The notes under the pieces were generated by a model that did no database searches, had not been told where the DNA came from, and worked only from the letters and a program-made list of their open reading frames with translations. This document shows positions 7,871 through 14,583 of a DNA stretch of 42,967 nucleotides, one piece after another (the stretch's first letter is position 1; each line of letters opens with the position of its first letter). The translations under genes were made by a program, and so were the position numbers. Origin of the DNA: Clostridia bacterium (GTDB lineage: Bacteria > Bacillota > Clostridia > Christensenellales > RUG350); NCBI GenBank assembly GCA_017631635.1, contig JAGBSX010000039.1, positions 1 through 42,967 of the forward strand. Reading direction: 5' to 3'.

Positions 7871-8263
7871 ATGAACGCAGTTATTTCACCAGCAAAACGT
7901 AATACCAAGCAAAAGGAGAGCATATTTCGTGCTGTCACTAGCGTATACACACATCCTACTGCCGAAGAGATATACAATATGGTAGTAGTCGATTGTCCAC
8001 ACGTGAGTTTGACCACCGTTTATCGCAATCTAAATATGCTAGTCGAAGAGGGGAAACTCAGGAGAATAGCCATACCCAACGATTCGGATAGATTTGATGC
8101 TACGTTGACACCACATTATCACGTCAAGTGTGACAAATGTGGCGCATTTGTAGACGTAGACGGCTATGATACAGACATCAATGGAGAGTGCGAGCGTCTC
8201 ACTGGCTACAAGGTCAATTATCACGACATTATCTTTCATGGTGAATGTGGGGAGTGTAGATAG
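7871..8263 (+). CDS. perR: PerR-type peroxide-sensing Fur-family repressor
   Basis: A 130-residue winged-helix regulator. The metal ligands of Bacillus PerR (H37, D85, H91, H93, D104) are all present with identical spacing as H28, D76, H82, H84 and D95. Having Asp at the last position rather than Glu favours PerR over Fur. The structural zinc site is kept as C87-x2-C90 and C126-x2-C129. In PerR the Fe-bound form represses DNA and is inactivated when H2O2 oxidises the histidines. AGGAGA precedes the ATG. Its stop overlaps the rlmH GTG start, so the two are co-transcribed. Confidence 0.88.
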   Translation: MNAVISPAKRNTKQKESIFRAVTSVYTHPTAEEIYNMVVVDCPHVSLTTVYRNLNMLVEEGKLRRIAIPNDSDRFDATLTPHYHVKCDKCGAFVDVDGYDTDINGECERLTGYKVNYHDIIFHGECGECR

Positions 8264-8724
8264 TGCTCAAGGTTAATATCATAGCAGTAGGTTCTATCAA
8301 AGAGAAGTATCTGAGCGACGCTATTAGCGAATATCTCAAACGCCTATCTAGATTTGCTAGCGTATCTATCATAGAGATAGAGGAGAAGTCTGTCTCTAGC
8401 GACCTTCGTCTCAAAAAGGAGCAGGAGGGTATAGCCATACTCAAGAAGGCTAGAGGATATATCATAGCCCTAGACGGTGGTGGAGTACAACTTAGTAGCG
8501 TAGATTTTTCTAAGAAAATAGAGGATATAGCACTATCAGGTGTTAGTGAGATTAGTTTTGTGATAGGTGGCTCAAATGGTCATAGTGAGCAGGTACTCAA
8601 AACTTCAAATATGCAGTTGTCTTTCGGCAAGATGACTTATCCTCACCAACTATTTAGAGTGATGCTACTAGAGCAGATATATAGAGCATTTACTATCACG
8701 GCAGGCACACCTTATCACAAATAG
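8263..8724 (+). CDS. rlmH: 23S rRNA pseudouridine-1915 N3-methyltransferase
   Basis: A 153-residue SPOUT methyltransferase that methylates pseudouridine 1915 in helix 69 of 23S rRNA, using SAM. The whole length fits RlmH (~159 residues). The N-terminus is MLKVNIIAVGSIKEKYL. The SAM-site motifs are ALDGGG (66-71) and FVIGGSNGHS, and the C-terminus is EQIYRAFTITAGTPYHK, which is diagnostic. It starts with GTG 8263 overlapping the perR stop by one base. Confidence 0.95.
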   Translation: MLKVNIIAVGSIKEKYLSDAISEYLKRLSRFASVSIIEIEEKSVSSDLRLKKEQEGIAILKKARGYIIALDGGGVQLSSVDFSKKIEDIALSGVSEISFVIGGSNGHSEQVLKTSNMQLSFGKMTYPHQLFRVMLLEQIYRAFTITAGTPYHK

Positions 8725-8748
8725 AGTAGATTTTATGTATAAAGCAAC

Positions 8749-8778
8749 AAAAAACATCAGTTTTTACTGATGTTTTTT
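8749..8778. terminator. Bidirectional terminator between rlmH and the small minus-strand gene
   Basis: AAAAAACATCAG (8749-8760) and CTGATGTTTTTT (8767-8778) form a 12-bp stem with a 6-nt loop. The A and T flanks serve both strands of the convergent pair. Confidence 0.93.
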
Positions 8779-8788
8779 CATTTTTCGC

Positions 8789-9157
8789 TTATTCTTTTAC
8801 GGTGTAGATATATCTAGAGGTGAAAGTGAAGTTTTCACCTTTGTTGACTACTATGTTTATCTTTGGCTCTGGTGAGATTATGCGCTTGTTGATATATACT
8901 TGAAATTCGTAGCAAGCCTTATCGCACTCTACAGATAATGTATATTCGTCTAGTGCTAGAGTATAACGATTGACAGCCTCATTAGGTACGTCCCAGTTGA
9001 AGCACTCTCCTCTAGCGCTATAATTATTAGATAGGGTATAGGTGCGACTATCAGAGGATATATCCGAGCAATTTTCTCTTTCTACGAAAGAGACTGGTAG
9101 AGATATAAGAGCGTTATCTTGTCCCTCTAGGCTTATGAAACAATGCGAATACCACAT
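8789..9157 (-). CDS. Hypothetical protein, 122 aa
   Basis: Family not recognised. The protein has no signal peptide or membrane helix. It alternates short hydrophobic and polar stretches (for example NRYTLALDEYTLSVEC and YEFQVYINKRIIS), which suggests an all-beta fold, and it carries five cysteines. No Shine-Dalgarno sequence is visible before ATG 9157, and a TATAAT (9178-9173) lies so close that the leader would be only about 9 nt. The start is therefore uncertain. It ends against the shared terminator with rlmH. Confidence 0.6.
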   Translation of the reverse strand: MWYSHCFISLEGQDNALISLPVSFVERENCSDISSDSRTYTLSNNYSARGECFNWDVPNEAVNRYTLALDEYTLSVECDKACYEFQVYINKRIISPEPKINIVVNKGENFTFTSRYIYTVKE

Positions 9158-9194
9158 AGTAGATAAGGACTAATTATAGTTTTAAGAAACAAAT

Positions 9195-9226
9195 AGCACA
9201 CTACACTCTCGGGAGTGTAGTGTGCT
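9195..9226 (-). terminator. Terminator hairpin after queT
   Basis: A 14-bp perfect stem (9195-9208 with 9213-9226) with a TCGG loop, between queT and the small minus-strand gene. On the minus strand a T-rich run follows. Confidence 0.8.
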
Positions 9227-9248
9227 TTGCTTTATTTAAGGATATGAT

Positions 9249-9737
9249 TTAACTCAATAGTTGTCTATTTGTGGTAGGTAGGGCTTTGTTTAGATATTTT
9301 AGCATAGGCACTCCCAGTACGTAGAGTACCACGCTTTGACTAACGGTGAGGTATAGTACTTGGAGGATATACATATCTTGACTACCCGAGAGTATCCACA
9401 CTAGTGGCAAAAATATAGCATTTAGTAGCACGGGAGGTAGAGGTGCTAGCCATATATTTCGTATCTTTGAGGTGATATATCCTGCTACTAGAGTGATTAG
9501 AGAGCCAAATATTATATCAAATATGCCAAATACAGATATGATGTTTGACAAAGCGCAACCTATAGCCAAGCCGATATAACACTCTGGAAATATAAGTGGT
9601 AGCAAGGTTAGAGCCTCAGCCACTCTGAGTTGAATAGGACCGTAACTAATAGGTTCTAGCAGTATATTTAGCAAAAAATACAACGCCGATATTACGGCGT
9701 TGCGTGTGAGTTTAGTCAACAATACTTTATTTGACAT
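9249..9737 (-). CDS. queT: QueT-family queuosine-precursor ECF transporter, S component
   Basis: Membrane substrate-binding subunit of an energy-coupling-factor importer for a queuosine precursor (preQ1 or similar). The 162-residue, mostly hydrophobic protein carries the QueT signature PISYGPIQLRVAEALTLLP, then GLAIGCALSNIISVFGIFD. The ORF could extend upstream to 9818, but that extension covers the riboswitch. The internal ATG 9737, with GTGGAG 9 nt upstream, gives the usual QueT length and is chosen. The ECF energising module is not in this window and is probably shared, as in group II ECF systems. Confidence 0.92.
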   Translation of the reverse strand: MSNKVLLTKLTRNAVISALYFLLNILLEPISYGPIQLRVAEALTLLPLIFPECYIGLAIGCALSNIISVFGIFDIIFGSLITLVAGYITSKIRNIWLAPLPPVLLNAIFLPLVWILSGSQDMYILQVLYLTVSQSVVLYVLGVPMLKYLNKALPTTNRQLLS

Positions 9738-9746
9738 TTCTATATT

Positions 9747-9784
9747 CTCCACGGTTTTTTTAGATGGGTAGCCGAGTACCATCG
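9747..9784 (-). ncRNA. preQ1-I riboswitch controlling queT
   Basis: On the minus strand, stem P1 is GATGG (9783-9779) with CCATC, enclosing the loop TACTCGGCTAC. The A-rich tail TAAAAAAA and CCG (9754-9752) follow. The tail CCG can pair with CGG in the loop to make the H-type pseudoknot of class I preQ1 aptamers. GGCTACCC matches the conserved CUACACCC-like core. The Shine-Dalgarno GGAG (9750-9747) follows the pseudoknot strand directly, so ligand binding should block ribosome access to queT. Confidence 0.9.
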
Positions 9785-9789
9785 AGATG

Positions 9790-9818
9790 ATTGTAGTATG
9801 TTTTTCAAAAAAACGCAA
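9790..9818 (-). promoter_or_regulatory. queT promoter
   Basis: On the minus strand TTGCGT (9818-9813), a 17-bp spacer and TACAAT (9795-9790). The predicted +1 (about 9783) falls at the first base of the riboswitch. Apart from this promoter and the ppx promoter, I see nothing in 9819-10018. Confidence 0.7.
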
Positions 9819-10015
9819 GAGAAATAAAGTATATTGTCAAACGTTTTTTTCAAAATAGCATTTTTTAGTTGTCCATTTAGCCAAACTCATCTCAAATATA
9901 TACCATTTACGCATAAAATAAACAGTATATTTTGCAATATTTTGAGTATTTAATACTATTTTATATAATTTTTTATTATATTTTTGCATATGGTATGTAC
10001 AAAATGACAAATATG

Positions 10016-10024
10016 TGTTATAAT
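10016..10024 (+). promoter_or_regulatory. Extended -10 promoter of the Ppx/GppA gene
   Basis: TG-T-TATAAT at 10016-10024, about 30 bp before the ATG. No good -35 is present at 17 bp (TGTACA), so it probably relies on the extended -10. Confidence 0.65.
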
Positions 10025-10055
10025 TATGCCCGTTAGAGTATTTTAGAGGTGATTT

Positions 10056-11570
10056 ATGGAGAAAATTGCAATTATAGATTTAGGTTCACAACTTGCGAGA
10101 CTAGTCATAGCCAACGTGACTGACGACGGTTATTTTATGGTATGTGACGATATGAGAGAGCAGGTCAAACTATCCCAAGATATGGAGTGGGATGGCTTTT
10201 TGAAACCAAATAGAGTGGCTCACGCCCTCAAGGTGCTCAAGATGTTTCGCAAACTTTGCGATACCAACGGAGTAGAGAAGGTGTTTGCCTACGCTACCTC
10301 TGCAGTTCGTAGAGCCAAGAATCAAAAGGGATTTTTGGACGAGGTAGCAGTCACTTGTGGTATCAAACTCAAAGTCCTTACCGAAGAAGAAGAGGCAGGA
10401 CTCATATATTCGGGTGTCATCAACACTATGGATATCCCCAAGGGACTTATTTTGGATATATGTGGTGGTAGTATACAGTTGGTATATTACTATAGGCGCA
10501 ATCTTTTGGCTCAAGCATCTCTACCATTTGGAGCAGTCACCGTAGCCGAACTATTTAAGGACGCTACTATCGATACCGAGGAGCAGATGAAGAATATCCA
10601 AGCCTACGTCAAGGAGCATTTAGACAAGATAGAGTGGCTCAAAGACGTAGATCCAGAGACACAACTCGTGGGTGTAGGTGGAGCATTTAGAAATATCGGT
10701 CGTATGTCCCGTATGCTCAAGAGATATCCTATAGATATATCTCACAACTACCATATGACTATGGAGGATTTGTCTCAAGTATACGAGGCGTTCAAGAATA
10801 CTGAGGTTGACTCCAATACTCGTATTAGAGGACTTAGTAGCGTGAGAGCAGATATATTCCCTAGCGCACTAGCGACTATTAGCGCTCTACTAGAGACAGT
10901 CACATTTAGCGAAATGGCTATATCAGACCACGGTATCAGAGACGGAGCATTGTTTAGGACTGTGATACCTACCACGGCAGAGAGACCTATCTCCGACGTG
11001 CTAGGCTTTAGTCTCAATTCACTAGTTAGACAGTACAATCTCAATATCCCACACGCAGAGCACGTGTACAATATCGCTATGCAATTGTTTAAGCAACTCA
11101 AGGTATTGCACAAACTCCCACGTATGTACGTCAAGGTACTCAGAGTCGCTGCTATACTCCATGATGCAGGAGAGTGTGTGGACTACAATTCTCACCATAT
11201 CCACTCTATGTATATGATACATCAGTCTGATATCTACGGTATTTCGCAGAGAGAGAAATTGCTCGCAGGTTTCGTAGCCAAGGGACACCATGGCAACGAT
11301 TTGACTATAGCCGAGATGATGAAGTACAAGGATATATTGCACGAAGAAGACTACGACGCCGTACGCAAACTAGGAGTTATCCTCAAGATAGCAGAGAGTT
11401 TTGATAGGAGCAAATCTGGTATCATCACAGGCATTAGTTGTGACCTACTAGGAGATAGCGTGATACTCAAGATAGAGAGTGAGGCAGACGCAGGTCTAGA
11501 GGTAAGGAGCGCTATGTCCTCTTGTGCCGAGTTCAAGAGAGCCTTCAAGAAAAATCTAGAGATTCTCTAA
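10056..11570 (+). CDS. Ppx/GppA phosphatase with C-terminal HD domain
   Basis: A 504-residue protein that splits polyphosphate or pppGpp. It has an actin-like ASKHA fold, with phosphate-1 loop IDLGSQLARLVIA (7-19) and phosphate-2 loop LDICGGSIQLVYY (about 131-143). The second half holds an HD-type domain with AAILHDAGE (Ppx2-like), followed by HHIHSMYMI. The length and HD region match the Ppx/GppA-HD group; which substrate is preferred cannot be read. It is monocistronic. AGAGGTG precedes the ATG. Its terminator is interrupted by a small inserted element. Confidence 0.88.
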   Translation: MEKIAIIDLGSQLARLVIANVTDDGYFMVCDDMREQVKLSQDMEWDGFLKPNRVAHALKVLKMFRKLCDTNGVEKVFAYATSAVRRAKNQKGFLDEVAVTCGIKLKVLTEEEEAGLIYSGVINTMDIPKGLILDICGGSIQLVYYYRRNLLAQASLPFGAVTVAELFKDATIDTEEQMKNIQAYVKEHLDKIEWLKDVDPETQLVGVGGAFRNIGRMSRMLKRYPIDISHNYHMTMEDLSQVYEAFKNTEVDSNTRIRGLSSVRADIFPSALATISALLETVTFSEMAISDHGIRDGALFRTVIPTTAERPISDVLGFSLNSLVRQYNLNIPHAEHVYNIAMQLFKQLKVLHKLPRMYVKVLRVAAILHDAGECVDYNSHHIHSMYMIHQSDIYGISQREKLLAGFVAKGHHGNDLTIAEMMKYKDILHEEDYDAVRKLGVILKIAESFDRSKSGIITGISCDLLGDSVILKIESEADAGLEVRSAMSSCAEFKRAFKKNLEIL

Positions 11571-11623
11571 TACATAGTAAAGAGAATGAGATAGAGATTA
11601 GATTATACAAAAAACACACCCCC

Positions 11624-11725
11624 TGAAATGCACCTCCTTAAAGTGTCTAACTTTTGGGTTCACATCAGAACTCAATTCCAATATATTTAATTTAATTTTT
11701 TGTCTAAACTTTTGGGTTCACATCA
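11624..11725 (-). mobile_element. 102-bp element with IS3-like ends in a terminator loop
   Basis: Flanked by CCC on both sides (11621-11623 and 11726-11728), as expected of a 3-bp target duplication. On the minus strand it starts TGATGTGAACCC and ends TGCATTTCA, that is TG...CA ends with imperfect inverted termini (TGAnnTGnACC). It holds two direct copies of a ~24-bp end sequence (11644-11667 and 11701-11725) whose core, AACCCAAAAGTT(T)AGAC, resembles IS3/IS150-group ends. After the inner copy the minus strand reads AAGGAGGTGCATTTC, like the ribosome binding site before an orfA, but no transposase remains. It is either a decayed end or a miniature (MITE-like) element. Confidence 0.75.
11644..11725. 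repeat. Pair of direct 24/25-bp repeats (IS end-like)
   Basis: 11644-11667 and 11701-11725 read TGTCTAACTTTTGGG and TGTCTAAACTTTTGGG, each followed by TTCACATCA. They differ by one inserted A and are separated by a 33-bp AT-rich spacer. Confidence 0.95.
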
Positions 11726-11750
11726 CCCTCGGTGTGTTTTTTTGATAAAA

Positions 11751-11779
11751 AAAATCACGCAATTTAGTTGCGTGATTTT
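11751..11779. terminator. Intact terminator at the lgt end
   Basis: AAAATCACGCAA (11751-11762) with TTGCGTGATTTT (11768-11779), a 12-bp stem and a TTTAG loop. It serves lgt on the minus strand and could back up the split terminator on the plus strand. Confidence 0.9.
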
Positions 11780-11787
11780 CATTTGTT

Positions 11788-12624
11788 TTATTTATCTTTG
11801 TTATCCACTATCCTTTCGGCATTAGTATTAGTGAGATAATCTGGCAACATTTTATTTTTTGGTATAGCGTAGTGTTTTATCAAGAATATGACTGCCACAC
11901 CTAGTGCTATCATTATCAACATATAAAATTGAGATGGAGTCAATCCAGCGACAAACTCTCCTCTATGGTCGTTACGTATGTACTCTAGCAAAAATCTCCA
12001 TACTCCGTACGATATTAGATATATAGGCATAGTGTAGTGATTTTTCTTCTTTAGTAGTAGGTATGCTAGCACTCCACATAGTATTAGCAAGAATACAGCC
12101 TCGTATAGTTGCGTAGGTAGAGCCCATAGGTTGCCTCTAGCAGGGAAGTAGAAGTTGAGCCACGCCCAATCACCCTCGGCTGTGATACCGTAGCAACAGC
12201 CTGCGCACAAGCATCCTAGTCTACCAAAACCATGCGCTATAGTTATACAAATAGGCGCTATAGCGACTACTGACCAGACACTCTCTTTGTACTTTTTCAT
12301 AAATATAAGCGAGCCTAATATGAATAGAACTACTCCACCTATCAGACCACCTATGAAGGTGATATTGCCTAGTGAGAAGTTAAAGCCTAACTCGGGATTT
12401 TCGATATAGTTAAATATCGCTTGAAATAGTGCCGCCGACAAAAATCCTCCACCGACACTCACTATACCTAGTATAGTCACAAAATCGGTGTATTCGTTGC
12501 TAAGCCCTGTTTTTTTGAATATATTCCATAGTAGTACAAAACAGCATATCAATCCTATACCTATACACAATCCGTACGGATATACGCTTAGACCAAATAT
12601 GGTGAACAAAGGACCATTTATCAT
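11788..12624 (-). CDS. lgt: Prolipoprotein diacylglyceryl transferase family protein
   Basis: Transfers diacylglycerol from phosphatidylglycerol to the lipobox Cys of prolipoproteins, in the membrane. The 278-residue protein has about seven hydrophobic helices. The Lgt signature region is AHGFGRLGCLCAGCCYG, the Cys-rich variant seen in many Firmicutes, where classic Lgt has GRIGNFINGE. The N-terminal YPYGLCIGIG is also typical. The start ATG 12624 has GGAGG 6 nt upstream; longer forms would start inside the promoter. It has its own promoter at 12647-12675. Confidence 0.88.
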   Translation of the reverse strand: MINGPLFTIFGLSVYPYGLCIGIGLICCFVLLWNIFKKTGLSNEYTDFVTILGIVSVGGGFLSAALFQAIFNYIENPELGFNFSLGNITFIGGLIGGVVLFILGSLIFMKKYKESVWSVVAIAPICITIAHGFGRLGCLCAGCCYGITAEGDWAWLNFYFPARGNLWALPTQLYEAVFLLILCGVLAYLLLKKKNHYTMPIYLISYGVWRFLLEYIRNDHRGEFVAGLTPSQFYMLIMIALGVAVIFLIKHYAIPKNKMLPDYLTNTNAERIVDNKDK

Positions 12625-12646
12625 AAGAACCTCCAATGATATATAC

Positions 12647-12675
12647 ATTATACTAGTTATACGACAAAATTGCAA
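12647..12675 (-). promoter_or_regulatory. lgt promoter
   Basis: On the minus strand TTGCAA (12675-12670), 17 bp, TATAAT (12652-12647). Confidence 0.8.
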
Positions 12676-12719
12676 ATATTTTGAATATCAAAAAAAATGT
12701 TAAAATCTTAGCAAAATTG

Positions 12720-12748
12720 TTGACAAAGGGGAGGTTTGAGTGTATGAT
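12720..12748 (+). promoter_or_regulatory. Promoter of the T-box/trpB transcript
   Basis: TTGACA (12720-12725), 17-bp spacer, TATGAT (12743-12748), predicting +1 near 12755. Confidence 0.8.
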
Positions 12749-12754
12749 TGATAT

Positions 12755-13012
12755 AGTTAAATAAAACCGACGAATGAGAGTAGTATCTATATTTAGCGTC
12801 GTACAGAGAGCCACAGATGGTGGGATTGTGGCAGACGGGGTATAGTGAATGGACTCACGAGGGCGAACGAACGGGGGTATACCCTAGTAGCAATCGACGG
12901 AATCGCGACCGTACAATAGCGAATCGTATGATAGTACGTTAGAGGGCTTTTAGCCGAATTTGGGTGGCACCACGATTATATCGTCCCAAGTACAGTAGTA
13001 CTTGGTTTTTTA
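12755..13012 (+). ncRNA. T-box riboswitch (tRNA-Trp)
   Basis: The ~250-nt leader ends in the hallmark T-box sequence TTTGGGTGGCACCACG (12959-12974), followed by a terminator. The 5' part has a GAGAGTAGTA stem I entry (AGTA motif). The likely specifier is TGG at 12850-12852 followed by A, flanked by GTGA and TCAC, which reads tryptophan and agrees with trpB downstream. Uncharged tRNA-Trp would stabilise the antiterminator and allow trpB expression when tryptophan is short. Confidence 0.95.
12986..13012 (+). terminator. T-box-controlled terminator before trpB
   Basis: CCAAGTAC (12986-12993) pairs with GTACTTGG (12998-13005) around AGTA, followed by T6. This is the OFF state of the T-box switch. 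Confidence 0.92.
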
Positions 13013-13043
13013 TTTTATTAAAACATATTATAGGAGAAGTGTT

Positions 13044-14444
13044 ATGATAGACAACAATATCCCATACAAGATATACCTTACCGAAGAGGAGATGCCTACT
13101 AGTTGGATGAATTTGAGGGCGTTTATGAAAGATAAGCCTGCGCCTCTACTCAATCCTACTACTCTAGAGCCTATGACACTTGAGGAGATGAGCGAGGTAT
13201 TTTGCTACGAATTAGCCAAACAAGAGTTGGACGACGAGACCAAATACATACCTATACCTGACGCCATTAGAGATTTTTACAAGATGTATAGACCATCTCC
13301 ACTAGTCAGAGCGTATTGTCTAGAGAAGAAGTTGGGTACACCTGCCAAGATATACTACAAATTTGAGGGAAACAATACCTCAGGTAGTCACAAACTAAAC
13401 TCTGCCATAGCACAGGCTTACTATGCCAAGGAGCAGGGACTCAAGGGTGTGACCACAGAGACGGGTGCAGGACAATGGGGTACTGCGCTATCTATGGCGT
13501 GTTCGTACTTTGACCTAGATTGTCAAGTGTATATGGTCAAGGGGTCTTATGAGCAAAAGCCACACCGCAGAGAGGTGATGCGCACGTATGGTGCAAATGT
13601 CACTCCATCTCCATCTATGACTACCGAGGTAGGACGCAAGATAAATGCGAAATTCCCAGGCAACACAGGTTCGCTAGGCTGTGCTATTAGCGAGGCAGTA
13701 GAGAGGGCTAGCACTCTAGACGGATATAGATACGTATTAGGTAGTGTGCTCAATCAAGTACTGCTACATCAGTCAGTCATAGGACTAGAGAGCAAGATTG
13801 CTATGGATAAATACGGCGTCAAGCCTGATATAGTCATAGGTTGTGCCGGAGGTGGTAGCAATCTAGGAGGACTCATCACACCATTTATGGTAGAGAAGAT
13901 AGAGGGTAGGCTAGATTGCAGATTTATAGCAGTCGAGCCCAAGTCATGTCCATCACTCACTAGAGGTGTATACGCATATGATTATTGCGATACAGGTATG
14001 GTATGTCCTATCGCCAAGATGGCTACTTTGGGTAATGGATTTATGCCACCATCCAACCACGCAGGTGGACTACGTTATCACGGTATGACTCCTACGCTTA
14101 GCGAGTTGCATCATCAAGGTCTAATGGAGGCTACGTCTGTAGAGCAGACAGAAGTATTTAGAGCAGCCGAGTATTTCGCACGTATAGAGGGCATACTACC
14201 AGCCCCAGAGAGCAGTCACGCTATCAAGGTGGCTATCGACGAGGCTATCAAATGCAAAGAGACCGGTGAGGAGAAGACTATACTATTTGGTCTCACAGGT
14301 ACAGGATATTTTGATATGTACGCATACGAGAAGTATCACAATGGCACTATGGCAGACTATATCCCTACCGACGACGATTTGGCGAAGGGATTTGCTACTA
14401 TCCCACACATATCTCTCAACGAAGGATTAGTGGATAGAGTATAG
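13044..14444 (+). CDS. trpB: Tryptophan synthase beta subunit, long TrpB2-like form
   Basis: Condenses indole with serine to make tryptophan, using PLP. The 466-residue protein matches the longer TrpB2-type proteins rather than the ~400-residue TrpB1. It has the N-terminal extension, RPSPLVRA, the PLP lysine Lys117 in SGSHKLNSA, the GAGQWG loop (141-146) and the phosphate-binding GCAGGGSNLGG. No trpA or other trp gene lies nearby, so it may salvage free indole. ATG 13044 with AGGAG 7 nt upstream is chosen; the longer ORF from 13002 would start within the T-box terminator. Expression is under T-box control. Confidence 0.94.
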   Translation: MIDNNIPYKIYLTEEEMPTSWMNLRAFMKDKPAPLLNPTTLEPMTLEEMSEVFCYELAKQELDDETKYIPIPDAIRDFYKMYRPSPLVRAYCLEKKLGTPAKIYYKFEGNNTSGSHKLNSAIAQAYYAKEQGLKGVTTETGAGQWGTALSMACSYFDLDCQVYMVKGSYEQKPHRREVMRTYGANVTPSPSMTTEVGRKINAKFPGNTGSLGCAISEAVERASTLDGYRYVLGSVLNQVLLHQSVIGLESKIAMDKYGVKPDIVIGCAGGGSNLGGLITPFMVEKIEGRLDCRFIAVEPKSCPSLTRGVYAYDYCDTGMVCPIAKMATLGNGFMPPSNHAGGLRYHGMTPTLSELHHQGLMEATSVEQTEVFRAAEYFARIEGILPAPESSHAIKVAIDEAIKCKETGEEKTILFGLTGTGYFDMYAYEKYHNGTMADYIPTDDDLAKGFATIPHISLNEGLVDRV

Positions 14445-14451
14445 TAGTGGG

Positions 14452-14511
14452 TTGCGCTAATCGTAGAGATAAAGTAGTATTTTACGCATTTTATCCCCCA
14501 AAAGAGCGCAA
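14452..14511 (+). other. Possible folded 3' region after trpB
   Basis: TTGCGCT (14452-14458) can pair with AGCGCAA (14505-14511), and inside it GATAAA (14468-14473) with TTTATC (14490-14495). It has no U-tract and precedes the real terminator. It could be a 3' UTR structure or chance. Confidence 0.35.
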
Positions 14512-14544
14512 TATCATTGTCTTAATAGGGAATTGACTAATTAT

Positions 14545-14577
14545 AAAAAAGAACCGATTGAGTATCGGTTCTTTTTT
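14545..14577. terminator. Bidirectional terminator between trpB and the GH3 gene
   Basis: A 14-bp stem (14545-14558 with 14564-14577) with a TGAGT loop and A/T flanks on both sides, between convergent genes. Confidence 0.93.
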
Positions 14578-14583
14578 TGTTGA

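Larger units (their letters stand above)
11609..11743 (+). terminator. Intrinsic terminator split by an inserted element
   Basis: The arms AAAAAACACACC (11609-11620) and GGTGTGTTTTTT (11731-11742) are perfect complements but are 110 bp apart. Removing the 102-bp insert and one CCC copy restores a 12-bp stem with a CCCTC loop and T-tract. In its present form the arms could still pair across a long loop, but termination should be weaker. Confidence 0.85.

Noticed and set aside
9738-9818. N-terminal extension of QueT
   Set aside because: It overlaps the -10 element and the preQ1 riboswitch; ATG 9737 has a proper ribosome binding site and gives the usual length.
13002-13043. Longer trpB start
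   Set aside because: It begins in the T-box terminator; ATG 13044 has AGGAG.
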